DNA from: Melioribacteraceae bacterium
Lineage (GTDB): Bacteria; Bacteroidota; Ignavibacteria; Ignavibacteriales; Melioribacteraceae
NCBI GenBank assembly: GCA_023230485.1
Contig: JALNXG010000004.1
Coordinates: 1-64,000, forward strand
Direction: 5' to 3'
Length of the DNA stretch: 64,000 bases
Shown: positions 55,031-64,000 of the stretch, piece by piece
How the letters are laid out: each line of letters opens with the position of its first letter
How positions within the stretch are numbered: the stretch's first letter is position 1
The notes under the pieces: generated by a model
Database searches by the model: none
Seen by the model: the letters and a program-made list of their open reading frames with translations, nothing else
Told to the model about the DNA's origin: nothing
Made by a program: the position numbers and the translations under genes

Positions 55031-56857
55031 ATGAAAAATCTCTTTATAATTCTATTATTATCCTCTTTTGTTCTACATGGTCAGAATAAAAAAATTGCAT
55101 TTATATCCAATATTGAATCTGGAAATAATGACAATTTACAAAAATTAAGTGTTCTTATCGATTCATTAAATAATATTAGCGGGATTGACCATTTAATAAT
55201 CACAGGTAATTTGTCTTATACAAGTGATGAGAACGATTATATACTCTTAAATGAATTACTAAACTCACTTAAAATTCCCTATTCAATCTTGCCAGGTGAA
55301 AACGAAAATAAGAATTACGCTTATGATTGGGCAAATTATTTTGATAAAATCGAAGGAGACAATTTATTAATTGAAACTAGTGATTTTCTTATTACAGCTA
55401 TAAACGGTTATCTCCCCTATTCAGATTATGAGCATTTTTCGATTGAAAATCTTTCTTGGTTAGGGAGTACACTTAAAGAAAATGTAAGAAATCGTTCCAT
55501 AATTTCTATATTACCCTTTTCTTTGTCTGACGGAATATCAAATGAAGGCGGATATTTATCAATAATAAAAAGCAATAAAATCGGATTAATTATTCAACCT
55601 ACACAAGGGAAAAGTTCAAATGAAATAATTGATAGAGTTAGAGTTGTATCACTTCAGGAAGGTTTTTTCGATTCCAAAGGCAATATTTATTATCACTTAA
55701 TGTCATTGAATGGTAATTTCATATCAATATCAAAAATAACTCTTGATGGCAGCGAAGATAAACTCGAAACTATTGATTTATCGGTAGATATTTCTACATC
55801 GGAGAAACAAACTCCTGATATCGGGAATAGATTGTCAAATGCTCTATTAAAGATAGAAACCAATACCTCAACTCATTCTAGACCACTAAGAACTAAAGAA
55901 CGAATTTTTACTTTTTCAGAAGAAGGTATAATAAGCTGTTATGACACAACCGGGACACAGAAATGGGATTATGATTCTTACGGGAACTCACTATCCTCAC
56001 CCGTTATCGAAAATGGAATTGTTACGATTGCTAACCTTAATGGAGACCTTTCTAGTATAAGTCAACTAGATGGTGAGCAAATTCAAACTATCGGTTTCTC
56101 CGAACCGATTATAACCGACTTATTAACTATCGAGTACAAGGGCAATAAAGAATTAATGATTCCCAAATTAAATAAGTCAAATACTGCTATAGTCTTCGGC
56201 TCAATCTCCGGTAAGCTTTCTTGTTATGACTTGGAGACTCTTCAAGAATATTGGGTGAATACCTCTGCAAAAGGTTTAATACTTAATAGACCATTAAATG
56301 CTGATAATAAAATTTTCTTTACAAGCAGAGATGGTTTTCTCTATTCTATTGATTCAAGAAGTGGATTAATGATATGGAAATGGAGAGAAAGTAATAATAA
56401 TGAAGTAACTGATGGTTCTCCTATTTCTGACGGAAAAAAGATTTTTGTGCTCTCTAAAGATGGTACTCTTTCAGGGATAGATTTACTACTAGGGAAAACA
56501 GAATGGAAACTGAATAAACGTAACATTTTTGATAAGATTGCTCTATCACAAGATAATAAATATATTTATGCAAAATCAGACAGCAATAAATTTTTAGTAA
56601 TCAATTGCGATAAGGGAACTATAATAAAGGAAATTAAACTGAATTTTAATCTTGATAAATTCCCTTCCGATATTTTGCAGAATGAAAATGCTATCTATTT
56701 TGCATCAGGGAAAAGTCTATATTCGATCGATAATAAATATAAAGTAACCCAAATACTCTCGAACGAAAATGGAGTAATTAATTATTTAGAATTATTTAAT
56801 AAAAAAATTATGATCTCCGACTTGAATGGACGAATAACAATAATTAATGAACCTTAA
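55031..56857 (+). CDS. Exported degenerate metallophosphoesterase fused to a PQQ-like propeller
   Basis: A 608-residue protein with signal peptide MKNLFIILLLSSFVLHGQ. Residues about 20-250 have the layout of a calcineurin-like phosphoesterase (IAFISNIESGN, LIITGNLSYTSDEND, SILPGENENKN), but the metal ligands are changed: the Asp and His of DxH are N27 and E29, the Asp of GD is N60, and GNHD reads GENE (89-92). The His-rich distal motif is replaced by IQPTQGKS. It should not be catalytic. Residues about 280-608 are PQQ/BamB-like propeller repeats (GIISCYDTTGTQKWDYD, GFLYSIDSRSGLMIWKW, GTLSGIDLLLGKTEWKL). A periplasmic binding or sensory protein is inferred. The HAD gene follows at 8 bases. Confidence 0.85.
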   Translation: MKNLFIILLLSSFVLHGQNKKIAFISNIESGNNDNLQKLSVLIDSLNNISGIDHLIITGNLSYTSDENDYILLNELLNSLKIPYSILPGENENKNYAYDWANYFDKIEGDNLLIETSDFLITAINGYLPYSDYEHFSIENLSWLGSTLKENVRNRSIISILPFSLSDGISNEGGYLSIIKSNKIGLIIQPTQGKSSNEIIDRVRVVSLQEGFFDSKGNIYYHLMSLNGNFISISKITLDGSEDKLETIDLSVDISTSEKQTPDIGNRLSNALLKIETNTSTHSRPLRTKERIFTFSEEGIISCYDTTGTQKWDYDSYGNSLSSPVIENGIVTIANLNGDLSSISQLDGEQIQTIGFSEPIITDLLTIEYKGNKELMIPKLNKSNTAIVFGSISGKLSCYDLETLQEYWVNTSAKGLILNRPLNADNKIFFTSRDGFLYSIDSRSGLMIWKWRESNNNEVTDGSPISDGKKIFVLSKDGTLSGIDLLLGKTEWKLNKRNIFDKIALSQDNKYIYAKSDSNKFLVINCDKGTIIKEIKLNFNLDKFPSDILQNENAIYFASGKSLYSIDNKYKVTQILSNENGVINYLELFNKKIMISDLNGRITIINEP

Positions 56858-56865
56858 GGAAAAAT

Positions 56866-57516
56866 GTGAAAAATTTTGATGGAATTATTTTTGATATTGA
56901 TGGGACTTTGACTTCTACATTCGATTTAATTTTTGCTTCTTTTAATTATGTAACAGAAAAGTACTTTGGGAAAACTTATACTAACGAAGAGATACAAAAA
57001 GAATTTGGACCTACCGAAGATGTAATATTGAAAAAATGGTTTAAAGACAGATACGATATAGTAAGAAAGGACTATTACCAGTTTTATGATGATAAGCACC
57101 ATGAAATGGCAGATGTTTTTCCGGGTATGCCTGAGTTACTTAAAAATATTAAAGAAAGGGATATAATTCTTGCAACAAATACAGGTAAGGGAAGAGATTC
57201 ATCATTAATTACACTGAATAAACTTGGTATTAGGAGCTATTTCGATTTGGTAGTTACAGGCGATGAAGTAGAGGATCATAAACCAGCACCTGATGGAATT
57301 TTTCTCTTTTTAGAAAAATATAATATTCCGAAAGAAAGAGTTTTGATGATTGGTGATATGTGGGTGGATATTGCTGCGGCTCAATCTGCCGGCGTTAAAT
57401 CTGCAGCGGTTCTTTATGATGATTATGCCAAGCATGATTTCAAAGGTTATAAACCTGATTACTCTTTTCACACTGTGGAAGAATTAAGTAAATTTATCTT
57501 AGAAAACATTCACTAG
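56866..57516 (+). CDS. HAD-family phosphatase (phosphoglycolate phosphatase-like)
   Basis: A HAD hydrolase of 216 residues starting at GTG, with AAGGAA just upstream; an overlapping ATG runs at once into a stop. The catalytic Asp pair is in IIFDIDGTLTS (about 7-17), Thr/Ser in ILATNTGKGRDSS (about 100-112), Lys in VEDHKPAPDGIF (about 138-149), and the metal-site Asp in VLMIGDMWVDIAAAQSAG (about 163-180). The helical cap is of type C1. Homologues act on phosphoglycolate or pyrophosphate; the substrate here is not certain. It may be translated together with the propeller fusion gene. Confidence 0.9.
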   Translation: MKNFDGIIFDIDGTLTSTFDLIFASFNYVTEKYFGKTYTNEEIQKEFGPTEDVILKKWFKDRYDIVRKDYYQFYDDKHHEMADVFPGMPELLKNIKERDIILATNTGKGRDSSLITLNKLGIRSYFDLVVTGDEVEDHKPAPDGIFLFLEKYNIPKERVLMIGDMWVDIAAAQSAGVKSAAVLYDDYAKHDFKGYKPDYSFHTVEELSKFILENIH

Positions 57517-57532
57517 CTTAAAAAGCAATTGG

Positions 57533-58870
57533 TCAAAAACTAATTGGATAAATTAATGAAACTCTTGGTTCAATTCTTTTCTGAGGTTTGTAGCCAACTA
57601 TATTATCCAAATCATCTCTTATTGGAGTAAAATTCCAATGATACACGACCGATGCAAGTAAGAAAGGATTTATTTTATATCCTAATTCTGCGAAAAGATA
57701 TGAATGTTCATCGGTTGTAAATATATCACTAAAGCTTCCGATATTAATTTTATCATAACCTAGATTAAAAACGAACATCAAATTTTCCGGTGCTATTTGC
57801 CCGCGAAGATGCAAAATTCCACTATTACTAACTCGATCTAATTTTTGGAAACTACCTAATAATTTGAATAATCCCAAAGCACTTCCATACAATTCACCGT
57901 AATACCCATTACTTTGATCCGTAGCTGATTCCAACTGTTGGACTTTACTATTAATTACTCCTGTACTCTTATTCAAATTAAAGCGTTCGACTTCATAAAG
58001 AGCATTAAAATAGGTTGGGATATATTTATCACCATTAAATTGTCTTTCTATTTTTGCTTTGATATCGACAATACCAAGCCCATTAAAATCAGCCATTAAA
58101 CCGATCGCTGCACCTGATCCAAAATTAATTATCTTATTAAAATCTGTGTATAAATCTAAATTAATCACATCATTTCGAAGAAGAGGAAGTCCTAAATCAA
58201 AACCAATAAAAGTTAAGCTCCCTTTGTCGTTCGTTGGTCTCAATAGATCGATTTCGGGATAATAAGTTGCAGATAAAATTCCTGCATTTTCATTCATGTC
58301 AGTTGCAATAGAAATCCCTGCCTCTAACATTCCTAAAATAGGAGCATCCTTTAGATCGGTGAATTGAAGAGGACGCGTATAACCTCTAGCGGCAAATAAT
58401 CCTGCTCGTGCGAAATTGCCATACAGAGTTTCAAATCCGAATGTATTAAGATCCATATCGAACTCAAACCCAACTTTCTTTGAATCAAAACTTGTATTGT
58501 TATTATATAAACCCACAATCGTTCCATGTCCGATAGTTGCATAATCGAGAGCACCTATTCGAGCATAGATTTCATCGCCTTTGTGTCCATATCTAATAAA
58601 TCTAATAATGCTAATATAATCCGAAGCTTCATTAAAATTTTCGGTCCTAATGTTTCCATTCGAATTCCAATCAAGATTTAGATCAAGTCCGAAACCGAAA
58701 TTCGCGAATTGGAACTCCGGAAAAAATCGAAGTGAATAATTCGGGTTTCCATCAATCCAAGTCATACCCGCAGCACCACCTATAAAACTTTTATCACCAT
58801 TCATTAAATAATATTGTGCATGAATTTTTCCGGCACACAAAAGGAGAACTAAAAAAAATATTTTTTTCAT
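57533..58870 (-). CDS. Putative outer-membrane beta-barrel protein, function unknown
   Basis: An exported protein of about 445 residues with the start placed at MKKIFFLVLLLCAGKIHAQ (58870); an in-frame ATG six codons upstream would overlap the C25 protease end. After the signal peptide it consists of amphipathic beta-strands with many Gly and aromatic residues (GFGLDLNLDWNSNGN, EIYARIGALDYATIGHG, KVGFEFDMDLNTFG), ending in RVSLIYPISF with a terminal Phe. It lies immediately downstream of the C25 protease and is convergent with the HAD gene. It could be an accessory barrel for T9SS or a porin; no named family was recognised. Confidence 0.75.
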   Translation of the reverse strand: MKKIFFLVLLLCAGKIHAQYYLMNGDKSFIGGAAGMTWIDGNPNYSLRFFPEFQFANFGFGLDLNLDWNSNGNIRTENFNEASDYISIIRFIRYGHKGDEIYARIGALDYATIGHGTIVGLYNNNTSFDSKKVGFEFDMDLNTFGFETLYGNFARAGLFAARGYTRPLQFTDLKDAPILGMLEAGISIATDMNENAGILSATYYPEIDLLRPTNDKGSLTFIGFDLGLPLLRNDVINLDLYTDFNKIINFGSGAAIGLMADFNGLGIVDIKAKIERQFNGDKYIPTYFNALYEVERFNLNKSTGVINSKVQQLESATDQSNGYYGELYGSALGLFKLLGSFQKLDRVSNSGILHLRGQIAPENLMFVFNLGYDKINIGSFSDIFTTDEHSYLFAELGYKINPFLLASVVYHWNFTPIRDDLDNIVGYKPQKRIEPRVSLIYPISF

Positions 58871-58871
58871 T

Positions 58872-61800
58872 TTACCTAACAATCGCAAGTTTATTTATGG
58901 AAGTAACCGATTTATTATCTTTAATCGAAATTAGTTTGTACAAATATACGCCATTTGCTATTACTTCCCCATCTTCATCTTTACCATCCCAATAAATTCT
59001 ATTAAAATCATTTTGAAGGTCGCTTCCCAATAATTTAATTTCTCTGATTTTTCTACCTGTAAGTGTGAAAATATTTATCTTCATTTCATCGGGTATTTGA
59101 GTTAGCTTAAAAGTAAAATATGTTACATCGCTAAATGGGTTCGGGTAATTATATACATTATGAATCTCTAACGAATTTGTAACTTTGAAATTTTTCGTTA
59201 ATACCCATTCCTTGGAATTTACTAAATGATTTTCCTTTAAATAAAATTCCAGAATATACTCTCCATCATCTAATGTCGGTTTGAAGTCAATAGCTATTGA
59301 AGGAAAGGTTTGAAACTCATACTTTATTCGAGGATCATTTAAATAGATTCTCTTCCTGTTTAATTTAAGTGTAATAAGAGAAGTATCCCCCGCAATTGCA
59401 TTATATTGTTCATAAATTTTTAGATTAATATTCGGATTACTGCTTACATAATCACCATCATATATTTCATTATCGTCAATTTTGAGGTCTAATCGTATTT
59501 TTAATGGTTCTGAATAAAAATAGACATCTTTCATTAACGAATTATTATCTTCATATAATTCTGTTATTTTATTTTCCGGGTCTATTTCAAAAAACAAAGT
59601 TTTTTTTCCGGCTTGAATAGTTGTAAGATTGATTGACATTACGCCTCCGGATTCAGAATGTGGAAGAATGATAGGGACCGTGCTATCTATTATCCCTTCA
59701 ACTTTTCCGGCATCATTTAAAACAGAACATTTTACTAATACATTTTCCGCTCTAGCTTCTCCGTGATTAAATAACCTAAATGCATAAGAATTGCCATTAA
59801 TTATCTTTAAAGAGTCACCCATTATGTCGCTAAATGTAATATCGAAAGATAATTCAGGCACCGATTGATAATTTGCGCTGATATATTTTATCTTCGGCGA
59901 AATAGAAGAACTACTACTAAATAGCTCTGATACAAGTTTAATAAAAGGATATTTTTTAGCATCTATTCCTGATAAATTAATTATCTGTTCATTAGAAAAT
60001 GTTTTTAATGTATCATAACTATTATCTCTTTTTTTACCTAAAATATAATTATTGATATTAGTACCGTAGCTTAGGTCAGAATTAATTTCAAAAGATTTCC
60101 AATTGCTTGCGGGACCAATATCGATGGTTTTTAATTTACCATTTGAAGACTTTAATGAATAATCCGAATTAATCTCGATTGCTCCTTCGGCAGGTGAAGA
60201 ATATTTTTCTTTCACTTCAGTTAGAGCAGCATTTTTCCAACCAATCATTGCCCAAGAACTTCTGAATTTCAGTTTATCTATATAGCTGCTGCCATACGAT
60301 TTAATTTTGGCTATTAATTCTTGATCTGTAATTCTTCCATCATCGGAGATTGCAAATGCAACTATGTAGGTAGATGAAAGTGTATCCAATAACTTTTTAT
60401 AATTATCAATCGCATCCTTGCCTCCGGCATAGGTATTGAAATAAAAATAATTTACAAAATGCATATCATTTTTGTCAAAAACGGCAATATGATGTCCGGT
60501 TTTATAGTTTTCGGGAACATAGTTTGTATCATTCTTTAAAATCAGTGCACTTCTACCATCATGAAATCCGGCTGATTTAACAACTAGTTTTATATCCTTA
60601 TTCGTTAAAACAAGTGCATTGTCTTTATATCCAATATTAGTTAATTGCTGCTTTTCAAACCCGGTAGAATCGGCAATTAAGAAATTGTATTTGTAAGTTT
60701 TTATAAATGAATAAGTGGGGCTAGTAAACTCTTTATCAACTACTTTAAGCCAATAGCGTTCCTCATCTTTGAATTCACTTAAAGAAATTATGGTATATGG
60801 TTTGGATTGATAGGAATTATATACCTTGTGATTAGTGAAGTCGGATTTGGCAGAGATATAATATTGTGCTTTTGAATAATCTGTATTTGGCGGATTGATA
60901 AAATATATTGTATCAGTTTTACAATTTTCATAAGTATATGCTAATATTGGCAAATATTTAGTCATATTAACTACAATCTGATATTCAAGAATATTGTCAT
61001 TTTCATCAAACTCATCAATTTTATTAGTTGCGTCAATATTAATAGTTAGTTTATGCTTGCCGGGTCTATTTTTCACCGGTATATAAAAACTTATAGAATC
61101 TTTTAATGTCGGAACTGATAGAGTGAAATTTTTTATGATTTGAGAATCATAATTATATGCAAGACTTAACAGGAATGAATCACTAATTGCTAATCCCATA
61201 TTTTTATATACTAAGTTAAATTTTACCGAATCTTCTAATTCAGAGATACTGTTCAAATCTTTTTCTGAAGTGAGCTTTTCAATTTTTAAATTTGGTTTAT
61301 TTGGAAGTCGAAGATTTATTATTGGGTCTCCGATTACAGTGCTTGTTAATGAAAATAATTTTGCTATTTCCGAATAGCCGCTATTTTTTATTAATTCAGA
61401 TTTTGTTTTTATAAGGGAGGAAGCAATGTTATGCAACGAATCGTTTAGCAAAAAAGAATAAAATAGTTTTGGTGCTTCAATTGCTGTTGAAATGAACCCT
61501 GCAGATGAATTACCAATGTAAGAAATGGCACTGCTATTTTCTCCAATTGTCATTAATGCAGCAAAAGATGTTACATCAGGCTCGGCGAATTTTGCTGTAA
61601 CACATCCAAAATCTGTTACTAAAGGAGCTTTATCAAATTTGTTTTTTAATTGAGCAGGTTCAGTGATCGTATTATCCCAAGTACGTGTACCGCTATGCCC
61701 AATGTATGAAATAAAAATTCCACCTTCTTGAATTTTTTCAGATACATATTCAGGTGAATAATTTCCGAAGTTAGTCAAAGGAGAGATTGTTTTATAGAAA

Positions 61801-63623
61801 TGGTAATACTCGCCTCCGGTTGGCGGTGGTGTAATGAGACTATCAATTACAAAATCATTAGCATTTTTCAATTCATCTAATTCGGCTTGGCTATCTCCCT
61901 TCCCTCCAGAAAAGAAAAGAAATCTTTTATTCCAATCACTGAATTCTGCATTTAGATAATCTCTATGTCGAGTATAGTATCTATCAAATTCTTCAATGTT
62001 TTTAATTGGCAGTCTTCCGATTCTAATTTGAGGTGTTAATAATGTGGAATCAATAATTCCAAACCAATTATCACTAACAGGAGCACCGTAAGATGGAACA
62101 TAATTTTTAACCTCCGGGAATCCTCCATTAATATGGCGATATCCGTAATAATCATGAGTAGCTGCTCCGATAAGAAATAAATATTCTATTTTTGGAGATG
62201 ACCAATTTTTATAGGCATATCGAATAAAAGTCCTAATAGCCCCAGGGTTAAAGTCACCATAAGAAAATTGGTCATAGATATCTTCAACATCTATTACCTT
62301 GATTGTCTTATTATAATTGATTTTTACAAATTCAGAATATTCTTTTGATTTTTGAATGAATGGTTTTGCTGTTATAATTAAATATTGATTCGATTTAGAA
62401 TTTTCAAGCAAATAATCTTTGAATGAAGTTATTCCTAAAATTCTTGGTTTATTAATTTTCGATTCAGATTTTATAAAAACTTTTGTGCTATCGGCTGGTT
62501 TTATAGAGAATTGAATTTGATTATTTGATGGAAGTGGTACTAATTTCTTAATACTATCAGCGATAACCCAAACCGAGTAATTATTTGATGTTATGTTATT
62601 AACTAAAAGTGTTTTTGGTCCGTTAATTCCTATTAACCGAAAACTTAGAGAATCATGTACTAAATTAATTTTTCGTGGATATTCGATTTCGAACCAATCG
62701 AATAAAGTAGAATTTAATAATCCCCCTGTCGGAAAGGAATGTATTTGTATTGAGTTAGTACCCTCTTTTAATATATTCGAATTATCAATTGAATTTAGAA
62801 CAACTTGTTTTGCCTTATCAATATAAGTTGAATCGTAATATTTATTTTCGTTATTTATTCCAAGAGCAACAAGATGCGAATTTGTTTGTCGATCAGTACC
62901 AAAGCTTTGAAGTTTTGCGTAAAAATAAAAAGGTTTATCTTTTATTATATTTGAGCAAGTAAAATTCTGGCTAATTTTACCACCTGCATTTAATAACCCT
63001 TGCGCCCAAGTCTCATTTTCGATCCAATCCGGGTATTCCTTCCTAACCAGATTATCGACTGAGTAATCGAATACATTGTTCTGTTCGAGATGAATTATCG
63101 AATAATAATAATCAATTATATTATTATTAGTTTCAGGGGATTCTGAGTTGATATGCAACCCCGGCTCCCCACCCCAATTAATAAAGTATGTCGTAGAATC
63201 CGTATATCGATTCAAGTATTCGTTATATGGATGATTATATTGAGCGATTTTTCTATGTTGACCGCCATAATTTCGATAACCAATAAATTCTATATAATCA
63301 TTTTCCTCAAAAAAAGAATAGCCATCGTCCTTTACGTAAATCGGAATTTGTTCACCATGATAAAATATTTTTATTGATGCAGAGTTTACAGTCGAAAGAT
63401 TTATACCTAGGTTTTTGAAATCTTCTCCATAGATTCTATAAATATCATCGGCTCCGACTTTTAGTTTAATATAAGTTGAGTTTTCATTAAACCATTTCGA
63501 TTGTGCAAATACTATGTTACAACTGATAAATAAAAATATTAATGCGAAAACACTTCTGTTAATTACAATTCGTAAATAATTCGTAATATTGCTCGACAAC
63601 TGATTTCCAATTATACTTTTCAT
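58872..63623 (-). CDS. C25 (gingipain/PorU-like) cysteine protease with T9SS sorting domain
   Basis: A very large exported protein of 1583 residues. I start it at the ATG at 63623, which has AAGGA upstream; an ATG six codons earlier lacks this. A long n-region precedes the signal (FALIFLFISCNIVFA). PorU-type N-terminal beta domain follows (FNENSTYIKLKVGADDIYRI). The C25 domain has IGRLPIKNIEEFDRYYTRHR, the catalytic His in ISYIGHSGTRTWD (H643) and catalytic Cys in TDFGCVTAKFAEPD (C674). Then CARDB-like domains (KNRPGKHKLTINIDATNKID) and a long C-terminal part, ending with the sorting domain NYPNPFSDVTYFTF. It may act as the PorU sortase that removes CTDs, or as a cargo protease. Confidence 0.9.
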   Translation of the reverse strand: MKSIIGNQLSSNITNYLRIVINRSVFALIFLFISCNIVFAQSKWFNENSTYIKLKVGADDIYRIYGEDFKNLGINLSTVNSASIKIFYHGEQIPIYVKDDGYSFFEENDYIEFIGYRNYGGQHRKIAQYNHPYNEYLNRYTDSTTYFINWGGEPGLHINSESPETNNNIIDYYYSIIHLEQNNVFDYSVDNLVRKEYPDWIENETWAQGLLNAGGKISQNFTCSNIIKDKPFYFYAKLQSFGTDRQTNSHLVALGINNENKYYDSTYIDKAKQVVLNSIDNSNILKEGTNSIQIHSFPTGGLLNSTLFDWFEIEYPRKINLVHDSLSFRLIGINGPKTLLVNNITSNNYSVWVIADSIKKLVPLPSNNQIQFSIKPADSTKVFIKSESKINKPRILGITSFKDYLLENSKSNQYLIITAKPFIQKSKEYSEFVKINYNKTIKVIDVEDIYDQFSYGDFNPGAIRTFIRYAYKNWSSPKIEYLFLIGAATHDYYGYRHINGGFPEVKNYVPSYGAPVSDNWFGIIDSTLLTPQIRIGRLPIKNIEEFDRYYTRHRDYLNAEFSDWNKRFLFFSGGKGDSQAELDELKNANDFVIDSLITPPPTGGEYYHFYKTISPLTNFGNYSPEYVSEKIQEGGIFISYIGHSGTRTWDNTITEPAQLKNKFDKAPLVTDFGCVTAKFAEPDVTSFAALMTIGENSSAISYIGNSSAGFISTAIEAPKLFYSFLLNDSLHNIASSLIKTKSELIKNSGYSEIAKLFSLTSTVIGDPIINLRLPNKPNLKIEKLTSEKDLNSISELEDSVKFNLVYKNMGLAISDSFLLSLAYNYDSQIIKNFTLSVPTLKDSISFYIPVKNRPGKHKLTINIDATNKIDEFDENDNILEYQIVVNMTKYLPILAYTYENCKTDTIYFINPPNTDYSKAQYYISAKSDFTNHKVYNSYQSKPYTIISLSEFKDEERYWLKVVDKEFTSPTYSFIKTYKYNFLIADSTGFEKQQLTNIGYKDNALVLTNKDIKLVVKSAGFHDGRSALILKNDTNYVPENYKTGHHIAVFDKNDMHFVNYFYFNTYAGGKDAIDNYKKLLDTLSSTYIVAFAISDDGRITDQELIAKIKSYGSSYIDKLKFRSSWAMIGWKNAALTEVKEKYSSPAEGAIEINSDYSLKSSNGKLKTIDIGPASNWKSFEINSDLSYGTNINNYILGKKRDNSYDTLKTFSNEQIINLSGIDAKKYPFIKLVSELFSSSSSISPKIKYISANYQSVPELSFDITFSDIMGDSLKIINGNSYAFRLFNHGEARAENVLVKCSVLNDAGKVEGIIDSTVPIILPHSESGGVMSINLTTIQAGKKTLFFEIDPENKITELYEDNNSLMKDVYFYSEPLKIRLDLKIDDNEIYDGDYVSSNPNINLKIYEQYNAIAGDTSLITLKLNRKRIYLNDPRIKYEFQTFPSIAIDFKPTLDDGEYILEFYLKENHLVNSKEWVLTKNFKVTNSLEIHNVYNYPNPFSDVTYFTFKLTQIPDEMKINIFTLTGRKIREIKLLGSDLQNDFNRIYWDGKDEDGEVIANGVYLYKLISIKDNKSVTSINKLAIVR

Positions 63624-64000
63624 TAATATATTCCTTAGCAAGGATTTTTATTTTGTTATAATTTTCTTTCCCATCTTCTATATTTTTTATTTTATGTGTG
63701 AATGAGTTTTTATCGAATAATAATCCATATTTATCAGATATCACTTCTCGATTATATGCGGTATTTAGAGCAAATGTAAGTGCACCATTCCCGAGTGCTT
63801 GGAGTAGTATAGGATTTGTCCCTCCAAACTCATGTCCATGCAGATAACAAAAGCAATTTTTTAATAATAAATTAAGACGGCTTATACTTGTAATCAATCC
63901 TACTTTTATCACCCTATAATCAGCAATTTTAATGATATCATTTTGGTATTTATAACATTTTTTTAATTCGCCAACTAGCACGATTTGTTTTTTGGTATTT
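63559..64000 (-). CDS. Glycosyltransferase family 4, C-terminal part (cut by window edge)
   Basis: The last ~146 residues of a GT4 enzyme, with the frame open through the right edge. GELKKCYKYQ precedes YLHGHEFGGTNPILLQALGN, the acceptor/donor-site region (HGHEFGGTNPILLQAL is EX7E-like) seen in rhamnosyl- and related glycosyltransferases of surface polysaccharides. The end FTNCN stops at 63559, so its 3' end overlaps the start of the C25 protease gene by about 65 bases. The N-terminal half is outside the window. Confidence 0.82.
   Translation of the reverse strand, partial: NTKKQIVLVGELKKCYKYQNDIIKIADYRVIKVGLITSISRLNLLLKNCFCYLHGHEFGGTNPILLQALGNGALTFALNTAYNREVISDKYGLLFDKNSFTHKIKNIEDGKENYNKIKILAKEYINEKYNWKSVVEQYYELFTNCN

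Noticed and set aside
55031..55790. Active calcineurin-like phosphoesterase
   Set aside because: The DxH, GD and GNHD ligands are all substituted, so catalysis is not supported.
57517..57560. Bidirectional terminator between the HAD gene and the outer-membrane protein
   Set aside because: The CAATT and AATTG elements form only a short imperfect stem.
58872..63623. Naming the C25 protease porU
   Set aside because: The size and domain order resemble PorU, but a secreted gingipain-like protease is not excluded.

Overview
The window is AT-rich, densely coded DNA that looks like a chromosome segment of a Bacteroidota/Chlorobiota-type bacterium, most likely of the Ignavibacteria. The evidence is three large exported proteins with type IX secretion (T9SS) C-terminal sorting domains (NYPNPF-type), two PorV/PorQ-like outer-membrane barrels, LPS-type glycosyltransferases plus an LpxH-like hydrolase (Gram-negative envelope), a eukaryote-like citrate synthase, and hpnCDE squalene genes. 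The lineage call is an inference from gene content; no rRNA is present. Every stretch longer than about 300 bases contains a gene.

Layout. 1-10.9 kb, minus strand: 5' part of CTP synthase pyrG (open at the left edge), a 1573-residue acyl-CoA synthetase/GNAT fusion, a lytic transglycosylase, citrate synthase with its own terminator, and a tightly coupled hpnC-hpnD-hpnE operon making squalene from farnesyl diphosphate. 10.9-15.4 kb, plus strand: an uncharacterised 590-residue protein with clustered cysteines, a periplasmic PAP2 phosphatase, a small protein behind an unusually strong Shine-Dalgarno, and an SH3b membrane protein. 15.4-22.3 kb, minus strand: accessory-looking region with a nucleoside phosphorylase, a shortened MNT nucleotidyltransferase, a TPR membrane protein, a Type IIG-like N6-adenine methyltransferase, a YefM/YoeB toxin-antitoxin pair and tRNA-Leu(CAG).

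22.3-30.6 kb: class A PBP, LpxH-like hydrolase, M1 peptidase, then glgC and uvrC on the plus strand, and the SRP RNA gene (minus). 30.6-41 kb, minus strand: envelope block with GT9 and GT4 glycosyltransferases, a FemAB-like transferase, two PorV/PorQ-like barrels, a T9SS-sorted propeller protein, a lipoprotein, an M50 protease, an outer-membrane protein and a GT2 transferase. 41-49.5 kb: housekeeping genes rsmA, mgtE, ubiE/menG, rdgB, uvrA, an AhpD-like protein, an IMPACT-family protein, an Rrf2 regulator with a palindromic operator candidate, and a small protein carrying a duplicated four-cysteine motif. 49.5-64 kb: O-methyltransferase, T9SS subtilase, lepB-lepA, a metallophosphoesterase-like pseudoenzyme fused to a propeller, a HAD phosphatase, an outer-membrane protein, a C25 gingipain/PorU-like protease, and the 3' part of a glycosyltransferase (open at the right edge).

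Much of the window serves the cell envelope: proteins exported through Sec (LepB) are probably moved across the outer membrane by T9SS, beside enzymes for peptidoglycan, LPS and polyisoprenoids. The items most worth follow-up are the 1573-residue fusion, the 590-residue cysteine-cluster protein, the tRNA-flanked defence-like region, the degenerate phosphoesterase-propeller and the duplicated CX2CX8CX7C protein.
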